DNA from: Deltaproteobacteria bacterium
Lineage (GTDB): Bacteria; Myxococcota_A; UBA9160; UBA4427
Length of the DNA stretch: 55,828 bases
Direction of reading: 5' to 3'
NCBI GenBank assembly: GCA_029261855.1
Contig: JAJDAN010000090.1
Coordinates: 1 to 55,828, forward strand
Each line of letters opens with the position of its first letter. The stretch's first letter is position 1. A program made the translations under genes and the position numbers. Shown piece by piece: positions 8,369 through 16,222 of this stretch. The notes below the pieces were generated by a model that saw only the letters and a list, made by a program, of their open reading frames with translations, was not told where the DNA came from and made no database searches.

Positions 8369-11300
8369 CTAGCGATAGTCGTGCGCCTCGGGAAGCTGCG
8401 ACGGGTGCAGGGGTACGGCCTCCAGGTGACGGGCCCGGACGTGGATCACGCCGTCGACGTTCTGGAGCGGCCCTTCGATCTGCAGGACCGGTGAGGTGTG
8501 CAGCACGGCCCGGTACTTCTGGAAGACGTCGGGCATGAGGATGGCGTTCGCCGTGCCGGTCTCGTCTTCGAGGGTCACGAAGCACACCTTTCCGGAACCG
8601 GGGCGCTGCCGGACGATCACGTGCCCTGCCGCCTTCACGAAGCGCCCGTTCGGCAGGTCGCGCAGGCTCTTCGCAGGGTGGACACCCCGCGCGTCGAGCT
8701 GTCCCCGAAGATGCTCGAGCAGTTGCGGCCCGGTCGTGAGTCCCGTGAGTCGGTAGTCCGCAAGCGTGTCCTCGAGAGCAGTCGTCTCGCAAAGCGGAGA
8801 AGCGTCTCCCGTGCCGCGCGGGGTCTTGCCGGCGAACAGCGAATGCGAATCGCGCTCCAGGCCGGCAACCTGCCACATGGCATCGCGCCGGCCCGTGCGT
8901 CGAGAACGCCGAGGCCCGGTGAGTGCTGCGAGCGCGCCCAGCTCGGCCAATGTGTCCAGCTCGTTCCGGTGGAACGACACCCGGGCTGACAGGTCGGCGA
9001 GATGTGCGAAGGGCCGCTCCGCGCGTTCGCGTGCGATGTGACGACCGGTCTCTTCCCGCAACCCGTTCGCGAAATGCAGACCGATGCGGACCGCGGGTCG
9101 CTCGCCGTCCCGGGTTTCCAGCGTGCACTCCCAGTCCGAATGCATCACGTCGATGGCACGCACCTCGACGCCGTGACGCTGGGCGTCCTTTACGAGGGTG
9201 GCCGGGTTGTAGAAGCCCATGGGCCAGGCGTTGAGCAGTCCCGCCAGGAATGCCGCCGGGTGGTGGCACTTGAGGTACGACGAGGCGTAGGCGATCAACG
9301 CGAACGACGCCGAGTGGCTCTCGGGGAAGCCGTAGAGCGCGAAGGCCGTGATGTAGCGATGCACCGACTTCTGGGCCTCGACAGTGAGCCCTTTCGCCCG
9401 CATGCCGGCCACCAGGCGGTCCTCGATCTTGTCCATGGCGGCGATGGACCGCTTGAAGCCCATGGCGCGTCGCAGCTCTTCGGCCTCGCCGCCGCTGAAG
9501 CCCGCCGCTTCCATCGCGATGCGCAGGATCTGTTCCTGGAAGATGGGGACGCCCAGGGTACGCTTGAGGATCGGTTCGAGACTGGGATGCGGATAGTCGA
9601 TTTCTTCGCGGCCAGCGCGCCGGTTCAGGTACGGGTGCACCATCTCGCCGACGATGGGACCCGGGCGGATGATCGCGATCTCCACCACGAGGTCGTAGAA
9701 GCAGGCGGGTTTCATGCGGGGCAGGGTCGCCATCTGGGCCCGGCTCTCGATCTGGAAGGTCCCCACGGTGTCCGCGCGTTGGATCATGGCGTAGGTGTCC
9801 GGGTCGTCGGGTGGCAGGTGGGCCAGGTCGATGGTCTTGCCTTCGTGCAGCTCGATCAGGGGGATCGCCTTCTCGAGGGCGTCGAGCATGCCGAGTCCGA
9901 GCAGGTCGATCTTGATGATGCCGAGGTCCGCGCAGTCCTCTTTGTCCCATTGCACGACGCGCCGGTTTTCCATGCTGGCAGGCTCGATGGGTACCACCTC
10001 GTCCAGTCGTCCAGCGGCGATCACGATGCCACCGCTGTGCTGACCCAGATGACGAGGCAAGCCCTGCACCCGGGCGATGAGCTCGAGCAGCAGGGCGATC
10101 CGCGGTGCGCTGGGGTCGATGCCCGCGCTCTTCAGGATCTCGGGCAGGCGGTCCCGGTCTTCGGGGAGGTCGTCGCGGAACGACACGTGGGCGAGCAGCT
10201 TCGAGAGTCGGCCGATGGCATCGTCCGCCATGCCCAGGACCTTTCCCATTTCGCGCACGGCCATGCGCGAGCGGTAGGTGATGACGTTGGCGGTCATGGC
10301 GGCGCCGTGGTGGCCGTACTTCTCGAAGACGTACTGGATGGCCAGCTCGCGCTGGTCGCCGGAGGGGAGGTCGAGGTCGATGTCCGGCCACTCGCCGCGC
10401 TCTTCCGACAGGAAACGTTCGAAGAGCAGATCCATGCCCACCGGGTCGACGGCGGTGATCCCCAGCGCATAACAGACGGCGCTGTTGGCCGCCGATCCTC
10501 TTCCCTGGCACAACATTCCCCGCTCGAGGGCGAAGCGCGTTATGTCGTAGACGATCAGGAAGTAGCCGGAAAGGTCGAGCTTCTCGATGACCGCGAGCTC
10601 GTGCTCGATCTGGGTGCGGACTCGCCGGGAGAGCCGGGCCTTGCCCGGATTCTCATAGCGTTCGCGAGCGCCGATCCAGGTGAGCTTGCGCAAGAAGGAA
10701 GCCTGGGTCTCGCCGGGCGGCACCGGGTATTCGGGGAAGCGATAGCCCAGGTTCTCGAGGGTGAAGGTGCAGCGGTCGGCGATGGTGCGCGTGGAGCGCA
10801 CCCATTCGGGGCGATCTGCGAAGCGCGCCGTCATGTCTGCGGGTGAACGCAGGTAGTGCTCGCCGTTCGGCAACAGGCGTCGCCCGGCAGCGTCCAGGGT
10901 CGTTCGCCAATACAGGCAGGTGAGGGCGTCGAGCAGCTTGCGATCTTCGGCGCGGGCGCAGCGGACGTCTCCCGTGGCGACCACTGGGACGCCCGCGGCT
11001 TCTGCCAGATCGACGGCCCGACGCGAGAGCTTCTCACTGTGGCGGTGGAAGGGCCGCGACACATCGACCCAGACCCGGTCCCTTCCCGGGAAGGCCGCGC
11101 GTGTGCGGTCGAGCAGCTGTGGGGTGAGGCGCTCGTCCCCGCGCACGAGCACCGTGAGGTCGCTGCCGTGTCGTTCGAAGTCCTCGAAACGAAGCGCAGC
11201 TTCTCCTTTCTCGCGTTCGGCATGGGATGCGGTGATCAGCCGACACAGGTTGCGCCAGCCTCCAGGCGACTCGGCGAGCAACAGCAGCGAAGGCGCCCGC

Positions 11301-11608
11301 ACGCCGAGCGGCAGCTTGCGCGCCGCGCGGGCTCCGCGGGCTCCGCTGGCTTCGGGGGCTTCGGGGGCTCCGAAAGAGTCGAGAGTCAGCTCGGCGCCGT
11401 GGATTGCCCGTATGCCGGCTCGCACGGCGGCCTGGTGGAAGCGCGGTATGCCGTAGACACCGTCCCGGTCGCCCAGGGCCAGCGCCGGAATGTCCAGATC
11501 TGCCGCGCAGTCGATCAGGTCTTCCGGGTTGGAGGCGCCGGAAAGAAACGAGAAGGCGCTGCAGGAGCGCAGCTCGACGTAGTCGCTGGTTCTTCGGGGG
11601 GTGGCCAT
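8369..11608 (-). CDS. dnaE2: Error-prone DNA polymerase III alpha subunit DnaE2 (ImuC)
   Basis: This 1079-residue C-family polymerase has the DnaE2 layout: an N-terminal PHP domain beginning YVELRSCSAFSFLSGAS, then the catalytic palm with PDIDLDLPSGDQRE, then a C-terminal OB-fold region ending in HPSQLPEAHDYR. The length is typical of DnaE2 and about 80 residues shorter than replicative DnaE. It is the catalytic partner of ImuA and ImuB in damage-induced translesion synthesis. Those two genes lie about 9 kb away on the same strand, so the common imuA-imuB-dnaE2 cassette is split. The promoter region carries an element nearly identical to that of imuA. Confidence 0.95.
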   Translation of the reverse strand: MATPRRTSDYVELRSCSAFSFLSGASNPEDLIDCAADLDIPALALGDRDGVYGIPRFHQAAVRAGIRAIHGAELTLDSFGAPEAPEASGARGARAARKLPLGVRAPSLLLLAESPGGWRNLCRLITASHAEREKGEAALRFEDFERHGSDLTVLVRGDERLTPQLLDRTRAAFPGRDRVWVDVSRPFHRHSEKLSRRAVDLAEAAGVPVVATGDVRCARAEDRKLLDALTCLYWRTTLDAAGRRLLPNGEHYLRSPADMTARFADRPEWVRSTRTIADRCTFTLENLGYRFPEYPVPPGETQASFLRKLTWIGARERYENPGKARLSRRVRTQIEHELAVIEKLDLSGYFLIVYDITRFALERGMLCQGRGSAANSAVCYALGITAVDPVGMDLLFERFLSEERGEWPDIDLDLPSGDQRELAIQYVFEKYGHHGAAMTANVITYRSRMAVREMGKVLGMADDAIGRLSKLLAHVSFRDDLPEDRDRLPEILKSAGIDPSAPRIALLLELIARVQGLPRHLGQHSGGIVIAAGRLDEVVPIEPASMENRRVVQWDKEDCADLGIIKIDLLGLGMLDALEKAIPLIELHEGKTIDLAHLPPDDPDTYAMIQRADTVGTFQIESRAQMATLPRMKPACFYDLVVEIAIIRPGPIVGEMVHPYLNRRAGREEIDYPHPSLEPILKRTLGVPIFQEQILRIAMEAAGFSGGEAEELRRAMGFKRSIAAMDKIEDRLVAGMRAKGLTVEAQKSVHRYITAFALYGFPESHSASFALIAYASSYLKCHHPAAFLAGLLNAWPMGFYNPATLVKDAQRHGVEVRAIDVMHSDWECTLETRDGERPAVRIGLHFANGLREETGRHIARERAERPFAHLADLSARVSFHRNELDTLAELGALAALTGPRRSRRTGRRDAMWQVAGLERDSHSLFAGKTPRGTGDASPLCETTALEDTLADYRLTGLTTGPQLLEHLRGQLDARGVHPAKSLRDLPNGRFVKAAGHVIVRQRPGSGKVCFVTLEDETGTANAILMPDVFQKYRAVLHTSPVLQIEGPLQNVDGVIHVRARHLEAVPLHPSQLPEAHDYR

Positions 11609-11614
11609 CGATCC

Positions 11615-11643
11615 ACTTTCGGTTTGTTTTCGCTTCGAGTCAA
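11615..11643 (-). promoter_or_regulatory. dnaE2 promoter with shared damage-type element
   Basis: On the minus strand this reads TTGACT, a 17-nt spacer containing GCGAAAACAA, then GAAAGT 6 nt before the ATG. 22 of 29 positions match the imuA promoter at 21649-21677. Good -35/-10 spacing plus an identical 10-bp spacer core suggests a promoter with an overlapping operator. An inverted copy of the GTTTTC/GAAAAC half-site occurs at 11626-11631 and 11649-11654. Confidence 0.55.
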
Positions 11644-11697
11644 TGAAAGAAAACGTCAGTTGATTCAGGTATTTGACCGCTCGCTGGCCGCGCGACG

Positions 11698-11703
11698 TAT
11701 GCT
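11698..11703 (+). promoter_or_regulatory. Putative -10 hexamer (TATGCT), leaderless-type spacing
   Basis: TATGCT lies 6 nt before GTG 11710 of the receiver gene. A TTGACC at 11673-11678 lies 19 nt upstream and could be a -35 with long spacing. There is no Shine-Dalgarno sequence. Confidence 0.45.
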
Positions 11704-11709
11704 CCCCGG

Positions 11710-12108
11710 GTGCAAGAGGGAGTGTTGGACGGGGCGCCTGCAGGCAGGGCCGTACTGGTCGTCGACGACGAGCCGCAGCTCTTGCGGTTGCTCGTGCGGG
11801 TCTTCGAGAAGCGCGGTTTCCGGGTCTTCCCGGCAGCGGACGCCGACGAGGCCGCCCGGATCTTCGAGCAGCATCGGGACGAGATCGACGCCGTGCTGCT
11901 CGATGTCGTGATTCCGCCGGCGGGTGTGGATCCGCTGCTTTCGAGAATGCTCGGCCTGCGCGAGGATGTCGGGGTCGTACTCACGAGCGGCGACGAGCTA
12001 CCGCCGCTGCTCCGCGACCGACTGGAGGCTCTGGGGGGTGTCTTCCTGCGCAAGCCCTTCGCACCCGATGCGGCGGATGCCGCAATTCGGAAGGTGACGG
12101 TCGCCTGA
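11710..12108 (+). CDS. Stand-alone response-regulator receiver domain protein
   Basis: This 132-residue single-domain CheY-like receiver has the acidic pair Asp19-Asp20 (LVVDDEPQ), phospho-acceptor Asp65 (AVLLDVVIPP), switch Thr/Ser at 92-93 (VVLTSGDE) and conserved Lys115 (LRKPF). There is no output domain, so it must act by protein-protein contact or as a phosphate shuttle. The start is GTG 11710 (or in-frame GTG 11722). Its stop overlaps the next start as TGATG, so expression is coupled to the FAD oxidase gene. No hybrid kinase is adjacent; the nearest signalling genes are at 26 kb. Confidence 0.88.
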   Translation: MQEGVLDGAPAGRAVLVVDDEPQLLRLLVRVFEKRGFRVFPAADADEAARIFEQHRDEIDAVLLDVVIPPAGVDPLLSRMLGLREDVGVVLTSGDELPPLLRDRLEALGGVFLRKPFAPDAADAAIRKVTVA

Positions 12109-13484
12109 TGGCGGGGATCGTCGTCGTAGGCGCTGGCGTTGCCGGCCTCGTGTGCGCCTGGCGTCTGCAGCGCGCCGGGCACGAGGTGCAGGTGCTCGAG
12201 CAGTCGGCGGACCCCGGCGGGCGGCTGCGCGCCGTGGCACACGGTGACCGCCGCATCCAGACCGGGGCGGGCTTCTTCACCGACGGGCAGCGCAATGTTC
12301 TGAGCGTGGCGGGCACCCTCGGGCTCGGAGACGCCGTCGTCCATCTCGAACCGGAGGGCAGCGTGCCCGGCCGCGTGCTCTACGCGGGTCGCTTCGAGCC
12401 GTGCAGCTTCGCCCCCGGCTTCGGAGCCCTGCGTTCTGCGGTCTTGGCTCCCGGCGCCCGCCTGCGGATGGGGCGCCTCTCCGCTGAGCTGTTCCGTCAT
12501 CGCGATCGTCTCGACCCGGTTCAGCCCGAGCGGGCGGCGCGTCTCGAGGACGGCGAGGACATGCCTCGCTACCTGGCGCGGCTGCTCGGAGACGCAGCTC
12601 GCGAGCGTCTCGTTTCGCCTTTCGTTTCCACACTGCTCGGGTGTGAGCCCGAGGACGTGGGCGCGGCGTTCTTTCTGCTTTCCATGCGCTCCCTCGCTCA
12701 GGGCGCTGCGCCGGTCAGCTTCGAGGGAGGCTTGTCCCGGCTGGCGGAAGCGCTCTCGGACGCCGTCCGCGTGCGCACGGGCTGCGAGGTCTTCTCCGTC
12801 GAGACCGAACGCACGGGTGCGCGGGTCCGCTACCGATCCCGCGGTCGCGAGCGCAGCTTCCTGGCCGACGCCGTCGTAATGGCGGTGCCGGGCCCCGTCG
12901 TTCCGCAGCTGTGCAACACGCTGACGAGCGACGAGCGCATCTTCTTCGATTCCGTGCGCTATGCGCCGGGCATCCAGGTGGATGTCCTGCTGCCCACGCG
13001 CCCGGGCGGTCTCGCCTTCGGCAACTGCATTCCGCGCGAGGCCGGTACCGGGTTGCGATCGATCTTCGCGACCCATCGGGACCCGGGAGCCGGACCCGCG
13101 GGCACCGGACACCTGACGGTGCACCTCGCCGAGTCTGCGGTGGTTCGCCTCGGCCGTGCGAAGGACGAAGAGATCATCGGCTTCACCCTCGATGCACTGG
13201 CCAAGACCCCCGTCGGCCTGTTGCCGTCCTACGAGGCGGTGGTGCACCGCTGGCCGTACGCGCGTCCGGTCTTCCCGTTGGGTGCGCTGTCGCGACTCGA
13301 GAACTTCGACGTCCGCATCGGGCGGTCGCCGCGGCTGGCGTTCGCGGGCGACTATCTGATCGGCCCGACCGTCGAGGGAGCGCTGACTTCGGGCATGCAG
13401 GCGGCGTCCCGCGTGGTCCAGAGCCTCGACGACACGGGGCTCGGCGCCATCCGCTCGCACCTGGTCCACTCGTGGACAGCCTGA
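12108..13484 (+). CDS. FAD-dependent amine oxidase / protoporphyrinogen-oxidase-like protein
   Basis: This 458-residue protein has an N-terminal dinucleotide-binding GAGVAGLVCAWRLQRAGH motif, then the DPGGRLR and GAGFF signature of the NAD(P)-binding Rossmann/amine-oxidase class. Its C-terminal FAGDYLIGPTVEGALTSG is the typical second FAD-contact block. The overall pattern resembles HemY-like protoporphyrinogen oxidases and carotenoid or amine oxidases, but the true substrate is unknown. No other heme or carotenoid gene is in the window. It starts within the stop of the receiver gene (TGATG) and its end overlaps the downstream esterase by 13 nt, so the three form one translationally coupled operon. 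Confidence 0.82.
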   Translation: MAGIVVVGAGVAGLVCAWRLQRAGHEVQVLEQSADPGGRLRAVAHGDRRIQTGAGFFTDGQRNVLSVAGTLGLGDAVVHLEPEGSVPGRVLYAGRFEPCSFAPGFGALRSAVLAPGARLRMGRLSAELFRHRDRLDPVQPERAARLEDGEDMPRYLARLLGDAARERLVSPFVSTLLGCEPEDVGAAFFLLSMRSLAQGAAPVSFEGGLSRLAEALSDAVRVRTGCEVFSVETERTGARVRYRSRGRERSFLADAVVMAVPGPVVPQLCNTLTSDERIFFDSVRYAPGIQVDVLLPTRPGGLAFGNCIPREAGTGLRSIFATHRDPGAGPAGTGHLTVHLAESAVVRLGRAKDEEIIGFTLDALAKTPVGLLPSYEAVVHRWPYARPVFPLGALSRLENFDVRIGRSPRLAFAGDYLIGPTVEGALTSGMQAASRVVQSLDDTGLGAIRSHLVHSWTA

Positions 13485-14191
13485 AGCTGCGGGTCGGCTA
13501 CAAGCCCGTCGAGCCGACGGGAGAAGAGCCGCCCACTGGCTTCGTGCGACTCGAAGAAGGTGCTTCGAGCGCGGTGCTCCTCACGCCAGACGAGATCGAT
13601 CCCGCCCGGCGCTACCCGCTGTTCACCGTGTTGCACGGCGCCGGCCGTCAGGACGAGGCGCTGGCCAAGGCCTACCGCGACGAGCCGAACCGAAGGCAGG
13701 CCTTCTTCCTGATCCCGCGCTCCCTCGAGCCCACCTGGGACCTGATCGCCAGCGAGGGACGCCCGGATCTCGACTTCCTCGAGTTTGCCTACGATCTGAT
13801 CTACCGGCGCTTCCCGGTCGACCCGCTGCAGCAGGTGCTGATCGGCTACTCGGACGGCGCCAGCTACGCGATGTCCGTCGGTCTTTCCAACTCCACGATG
13901 TTCGCCGCACTGATCGGCTGGGCGGCCGGCTTCATCGTGCTCGATCCGGACACGGCCGAAACCTTCAAGACAGGCGTCCCCGAGCCGCGTCCGCGCATCT
14001 ATCTCGAGTACGGAACCCACGACGAGCTGTTCGACTTCCACACCGTCGCCATCCCTACCCGCGACCGGCTGATCGCGTCCGGCTTCGACGTCACCTTCTC
14101 GGCGGACGAAGGCGGAAGACACTGGCCGTCCGGGACCTTCCACCGCGAGGCGCTCGACTGGTACTTCGCGGCAGCGGGCACGGCGGCCTGA
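13472..14191 (+). CDS. Alpha/beta-hydrolase (esterase / PHB-depolymerase-like)
   Basis: This 239-residue hydrolase has the nucleophile elbow GYSDGA (GxSxG), a candidate acid in YGTHDELFDF and a candidate catalytic His in GGRHWPSG. An oxyanion-region TVLHGAGR lies in the first third. No signal peptide is seen, so it is predicted cytosolic. The frame is open upstream inside the FAD oxidase gene. GTG 13472 (VDSLKLRVGYK) overlaps that gene by 13 nt and gives a normal-length protein. The substrate is unknown. Confidence 0.75.
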   Translation: MDSLKLRVGYKPVEPTGEEPPTGFVRLEEGASSAVLLTPDEIDPARRYPLFTVLHGAGRQDEALAKAYRDEPNRRQAFFLIPRSLEPTWDLIASEGRPDLDFLEFAYDLIYRRFPVDPLQQVLIGYSDGASYAMSVGLSNSTMFAALIGWAAGFIVLDPDTAETFKTGVPEPRPRIYLEYGTHDELFDFHTVAIPTRDRLIASGFDVTFSADEGGRHWPSGTFHREALDWYFAAAGTAA

Positions 14192-14236
14192 TCCGCCGGG
14201 GTTGAGTTTCGCGCGGGCGATCGATAGGAGCGGCGA

Positions 14237-15196
14237 ATGCGGATTGGGATCCTGCTTGCTCTCTCGTTGCTCCTGGGCGGCTCGGCGGCTGCCCAGAGCA
14301 CCGTCGTGTACGACGACGGCGGGGACCACGTGCTGAGCGCGTACGCGCAGATCCCCGAGCCCGACGGCGCATTGATCGAGGTTCGCGATGGGCCCGCGAG
14401 TGATCCCACCCGCCTCGACGTGACGCTCGCCGACGACCTCTATTCGCTGAACTTCCGGGTGTACGATCACTCGGATCTCGAGCTGCTGGGCAGCATCGGG
14501 TACGCGAGCGTCGCGGCCTACGACGACTCGACGGTGAATTGGTTGCAGGCGCTCGGCTACGGGACGGTCCTCTCGGCCCAGGACCGCTCGAGCGTGGAGG
14601 TCGACGCGTTCCTGGAGAGCATCTCCGCCGATCACGAGGCCAACCTCGTCCTGCACGACGGCACAGCTCAGTTCGTTGCGCGCGGCCAGTCGACCACCAC
14701 CGTGACGGCTGGCTCGCTGTTCCTGGCGCACCTGTACGAGTCGTCCGCGATGCACATGACGGGAGGCCGCTACGGGCTCGACAGCGGAAGCGTGCGGGAC
14801 GACGCGTACCTGCTCGTGGAGGGCACGGCGCGCCTGGACGCCTACTACGGGTTCTCGGTCAGCGGGAACGGCCGCGCCGACATCCACTCCGGCCCGCTGA
14901 CGTCGGGACTCTTCGGTATGGGCATCTCCGACTTCGGCCTCGTCCAGCTCTTCGGCGAGGACTGGGCGATCGACGGCGTGCCGTTCGGGTTCGGCAACGT
15001 GGCCGCGCTCACGGGTGGAGCGGAGCGGACGGGCCGCCTCACCGGAGTCCTGGAAACCGGCGACATCGTCGACATGGAGTTCGGCGTGCAGGACTCCGGC
15101 ATCCTACGGCTCCTGCCGGAGCCCGCGAGCGGGCTGTTGGTCGCCTGCGGCCTGGTACTGGCGCTCCGCGCCGCTTCGCGTCGCAAGCCGGTCTGA
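14237..15196 (+). CDS. PEP-CTERM-anchored exported protein
   Basis: This 319-residue protein has a signal peptide (LLALSLLLGGSAAAQ, cleavage near residue 20). A body of short repeated beta-strand-like motifs follows (TARLDAYYGFSVSGNGRADI, DRSSVEVDAF), suggesting a parallel beta-helix. The C-terminal sorting signal has PEP in LLPEPASG, a hydrophobic stretch LLVACGLVLAL and the basic tail RAASRRK. PEP-CTERM proteins are processed by exosortase; none is in the window. AGGAG 7 nt before the ATG supports the start. The cargo function is not recognisable; a surface or extracellular-matrix role is likely. Confidence 0.8.
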   Translation: MRIGILLALSLLLGGSAAAQSTVVYDDGGDHVLSAYAQIPEPDGALIEVRDGPASDPTRLDVTLADDLYSLNFRVYDHSDLELLGSIGYASVAAYDDSTVNWLQALGYGTVLSAQDRSSVEVDAFLESISADHEANLVLHDGTAQFVARGQSTTTVTAGSLFLAHLYESSAMHMTGGRYGLDSGSVRDDAYLLVEGTARLDAYYGFSVSGNGRADIHSGPLTSGLFGMGISDFGLVQLFGEDWAIDGVPFGFGNVAALTGGAERTGRLTGVLETGDIVDMEFGVQDSGILRLLPEPASGLLVACGLVLALRAASRRKPV

Positions 15197-15214
15197 CCCC
15201 GCCTTCCCCGACGG

Positions 15215-16186
15215 TTACTCCGGGAGCCCCGTCTTCTCGGACAGCCCCAGCATGAGGTTCAGGTTCTGGATGGCGGCGCCGGCCGCTCCCTTGCCGAGGT
15301 TGTCGAGGATGGCGACGAGCAGGACGTGGTCGCTCTCGTGGTCGATCACCTGCAGCTCGATGCGGTTGGTGTCGTTGCAGGCGCGCGGGTCGAGGCTGCG
15401 CTCGTCGGTGGCGCGGCCCTCGAGCAGCGGCCGCACCGCGACGAAGGGCTCGTTGGCGTAGCGCTCGACGAGCGCCTCCTGGATCGCCTTGCCCGAGCAC
15501 CCGGCCGGCCGCAGAGCGGCGTGCAGTGGGATCTCCACGCGCATGCCGCAGTCGAAGGGACCGACGGCGGGGACGAAGACCGGCTCGTGCAGCAGGCCGC
15601 TGTAGCGGGTCATCTCCGGCATGTGCTTGTGGCGCGCCTGTAGCGAGTAGGGTGCCTCGTAGGGCAGGGCGACGAGGCCGAGGTCCGGGTCCTGCCAGCG
15701 CTCGATCAGCTTGCGGCCGCCGCCGCTGTAGCCGGAGAGGGCGTGGACCGCGATGGCGCTGTCCGGCGGAACGAGCCCGGCGTCTACCAGGGGCCGCAAC
15801 GCCAGGATCACCGCCGTCGGGTAGCAGCCCGGGTTCGAGACCCGCTTCGCGTTCGCGATGGCGTCCCGCTGGTCGGCGCCCAGCTCCGGCACGCCGTAGA
15901 CCCAGCCGTCGTCCACCCGAAACGCGGTGCTGGCGTCGATGATCTTCGTCTCGCTGCCGTCGAGCCAGCTGGCCGCCTGCCGGGACGCGTCGTCGGGCAG
16001 GCACAGCACGACCAGATCCGCCGAAAGCAGGCATTCCCGGCGGGTGGCATCGTCTTTTCGGCGCGACTCGTCGATTTCCACGCGCTCGAGATCGGCGCGA
16101 CCCGCCAGCCAGTCCCGGATGCGCAGGCCCGTCGTGCCGACGTGGCCGTCGACGTAGACCCGGGGCTTGTTCGAGGAGGACGACAT
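15215..16186 (-). CDS. argC: N-acetyl-gamma-glutamyl-phosphate reductase
   Basis: This 323-residue enzyme catalyses the NADPH-dependent third step of arginine biosynthesis. It has the N-terminal VYVDGHVGTTGLRIRDWL segment, the active-site Cys in SNPGCYPTA, and GYSGGGRKLIE; these and the length fit the shorter type-2 ArgC form. Start ATG 16186 is preferred, since the longer open frame upstream covers dinB. GACACT 8 nt before the start resembles the leaderless hexamers. It is divergent from dinB with a 36-nt gap. No other arg gene is adjacent. Confidence 0.92.
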   Translation of the reverse strand: MSSSSNKPRVYVDGHVGTTGLRIRDWLAGRADLERVEIDESRRKDDATRRECLLSADLVVLCLPDDASRQAASWLDGSETKIIDASTAFRVDDGWVYGVPELGADQRDAIANAKRVSNPGCYPTAVILALRPLVDAGLVPPDSAIAVHALSGYSGGGRKLIERWQDPDLGLVALPYEAPYSLQARHKHMPEMTRYSGLLHEPVFVPAVGPFDCGMRVEIPLHAALRPAGCSGKAIQEALVERYANEPFVAVRPLLEGRATDERSLDPRACNDTNRIELQVIDHESDHVLLVAILDNLGKGAAGAAIQNLNLMLGLSEKTGLPE

Positions 16187-16210
16187 GGCCCGCCAGTGTC
16201 GCACGACCGT

Positions 16211-16216
16211 TACACT
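16211..16216 (+). promoter_or_regulatory. Putative -10 hexamer (TACACT) of dinB, leaderless-type spacing
   Basis: TACACT lies 6 nt before ATG 16223. No Shine-Dalgarno sequence and no copy of the dnaE2/imuA GCGAAAACAA core is present, so dinB is probably not under the same control. Confidence 0.4.
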
Positions 16217-16222
16217 CGGGCC

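Noticed and set aside
9002-10846. 614-codon open frame antisense to dnaE2
   Set aside because: It mirrors a strongly conserved polymerase and its product is rich in His/Asp/Gly/Val with no recognisable domain. Long antisense frames are expected in GC-rich DNA with GC-biased third positions.
12911-13471. N-terminal extension of the esterase through the FAD oxidase gene
   Set aside because: The frame is open, but the translated sequence is Arg/Pro/Gly-rich and the upstream region codes for the conserved C-terminal half of the oxidase in another frame. GTG 13472 gives a normal esterase length.
15821-15850. tRNA T-arm-like string GGGTTCGAGACCC
   Set aside because: It lies within argC codons around the active-site Cys, and no acceptor stem, D-arm or anticodon arm can be built around it.
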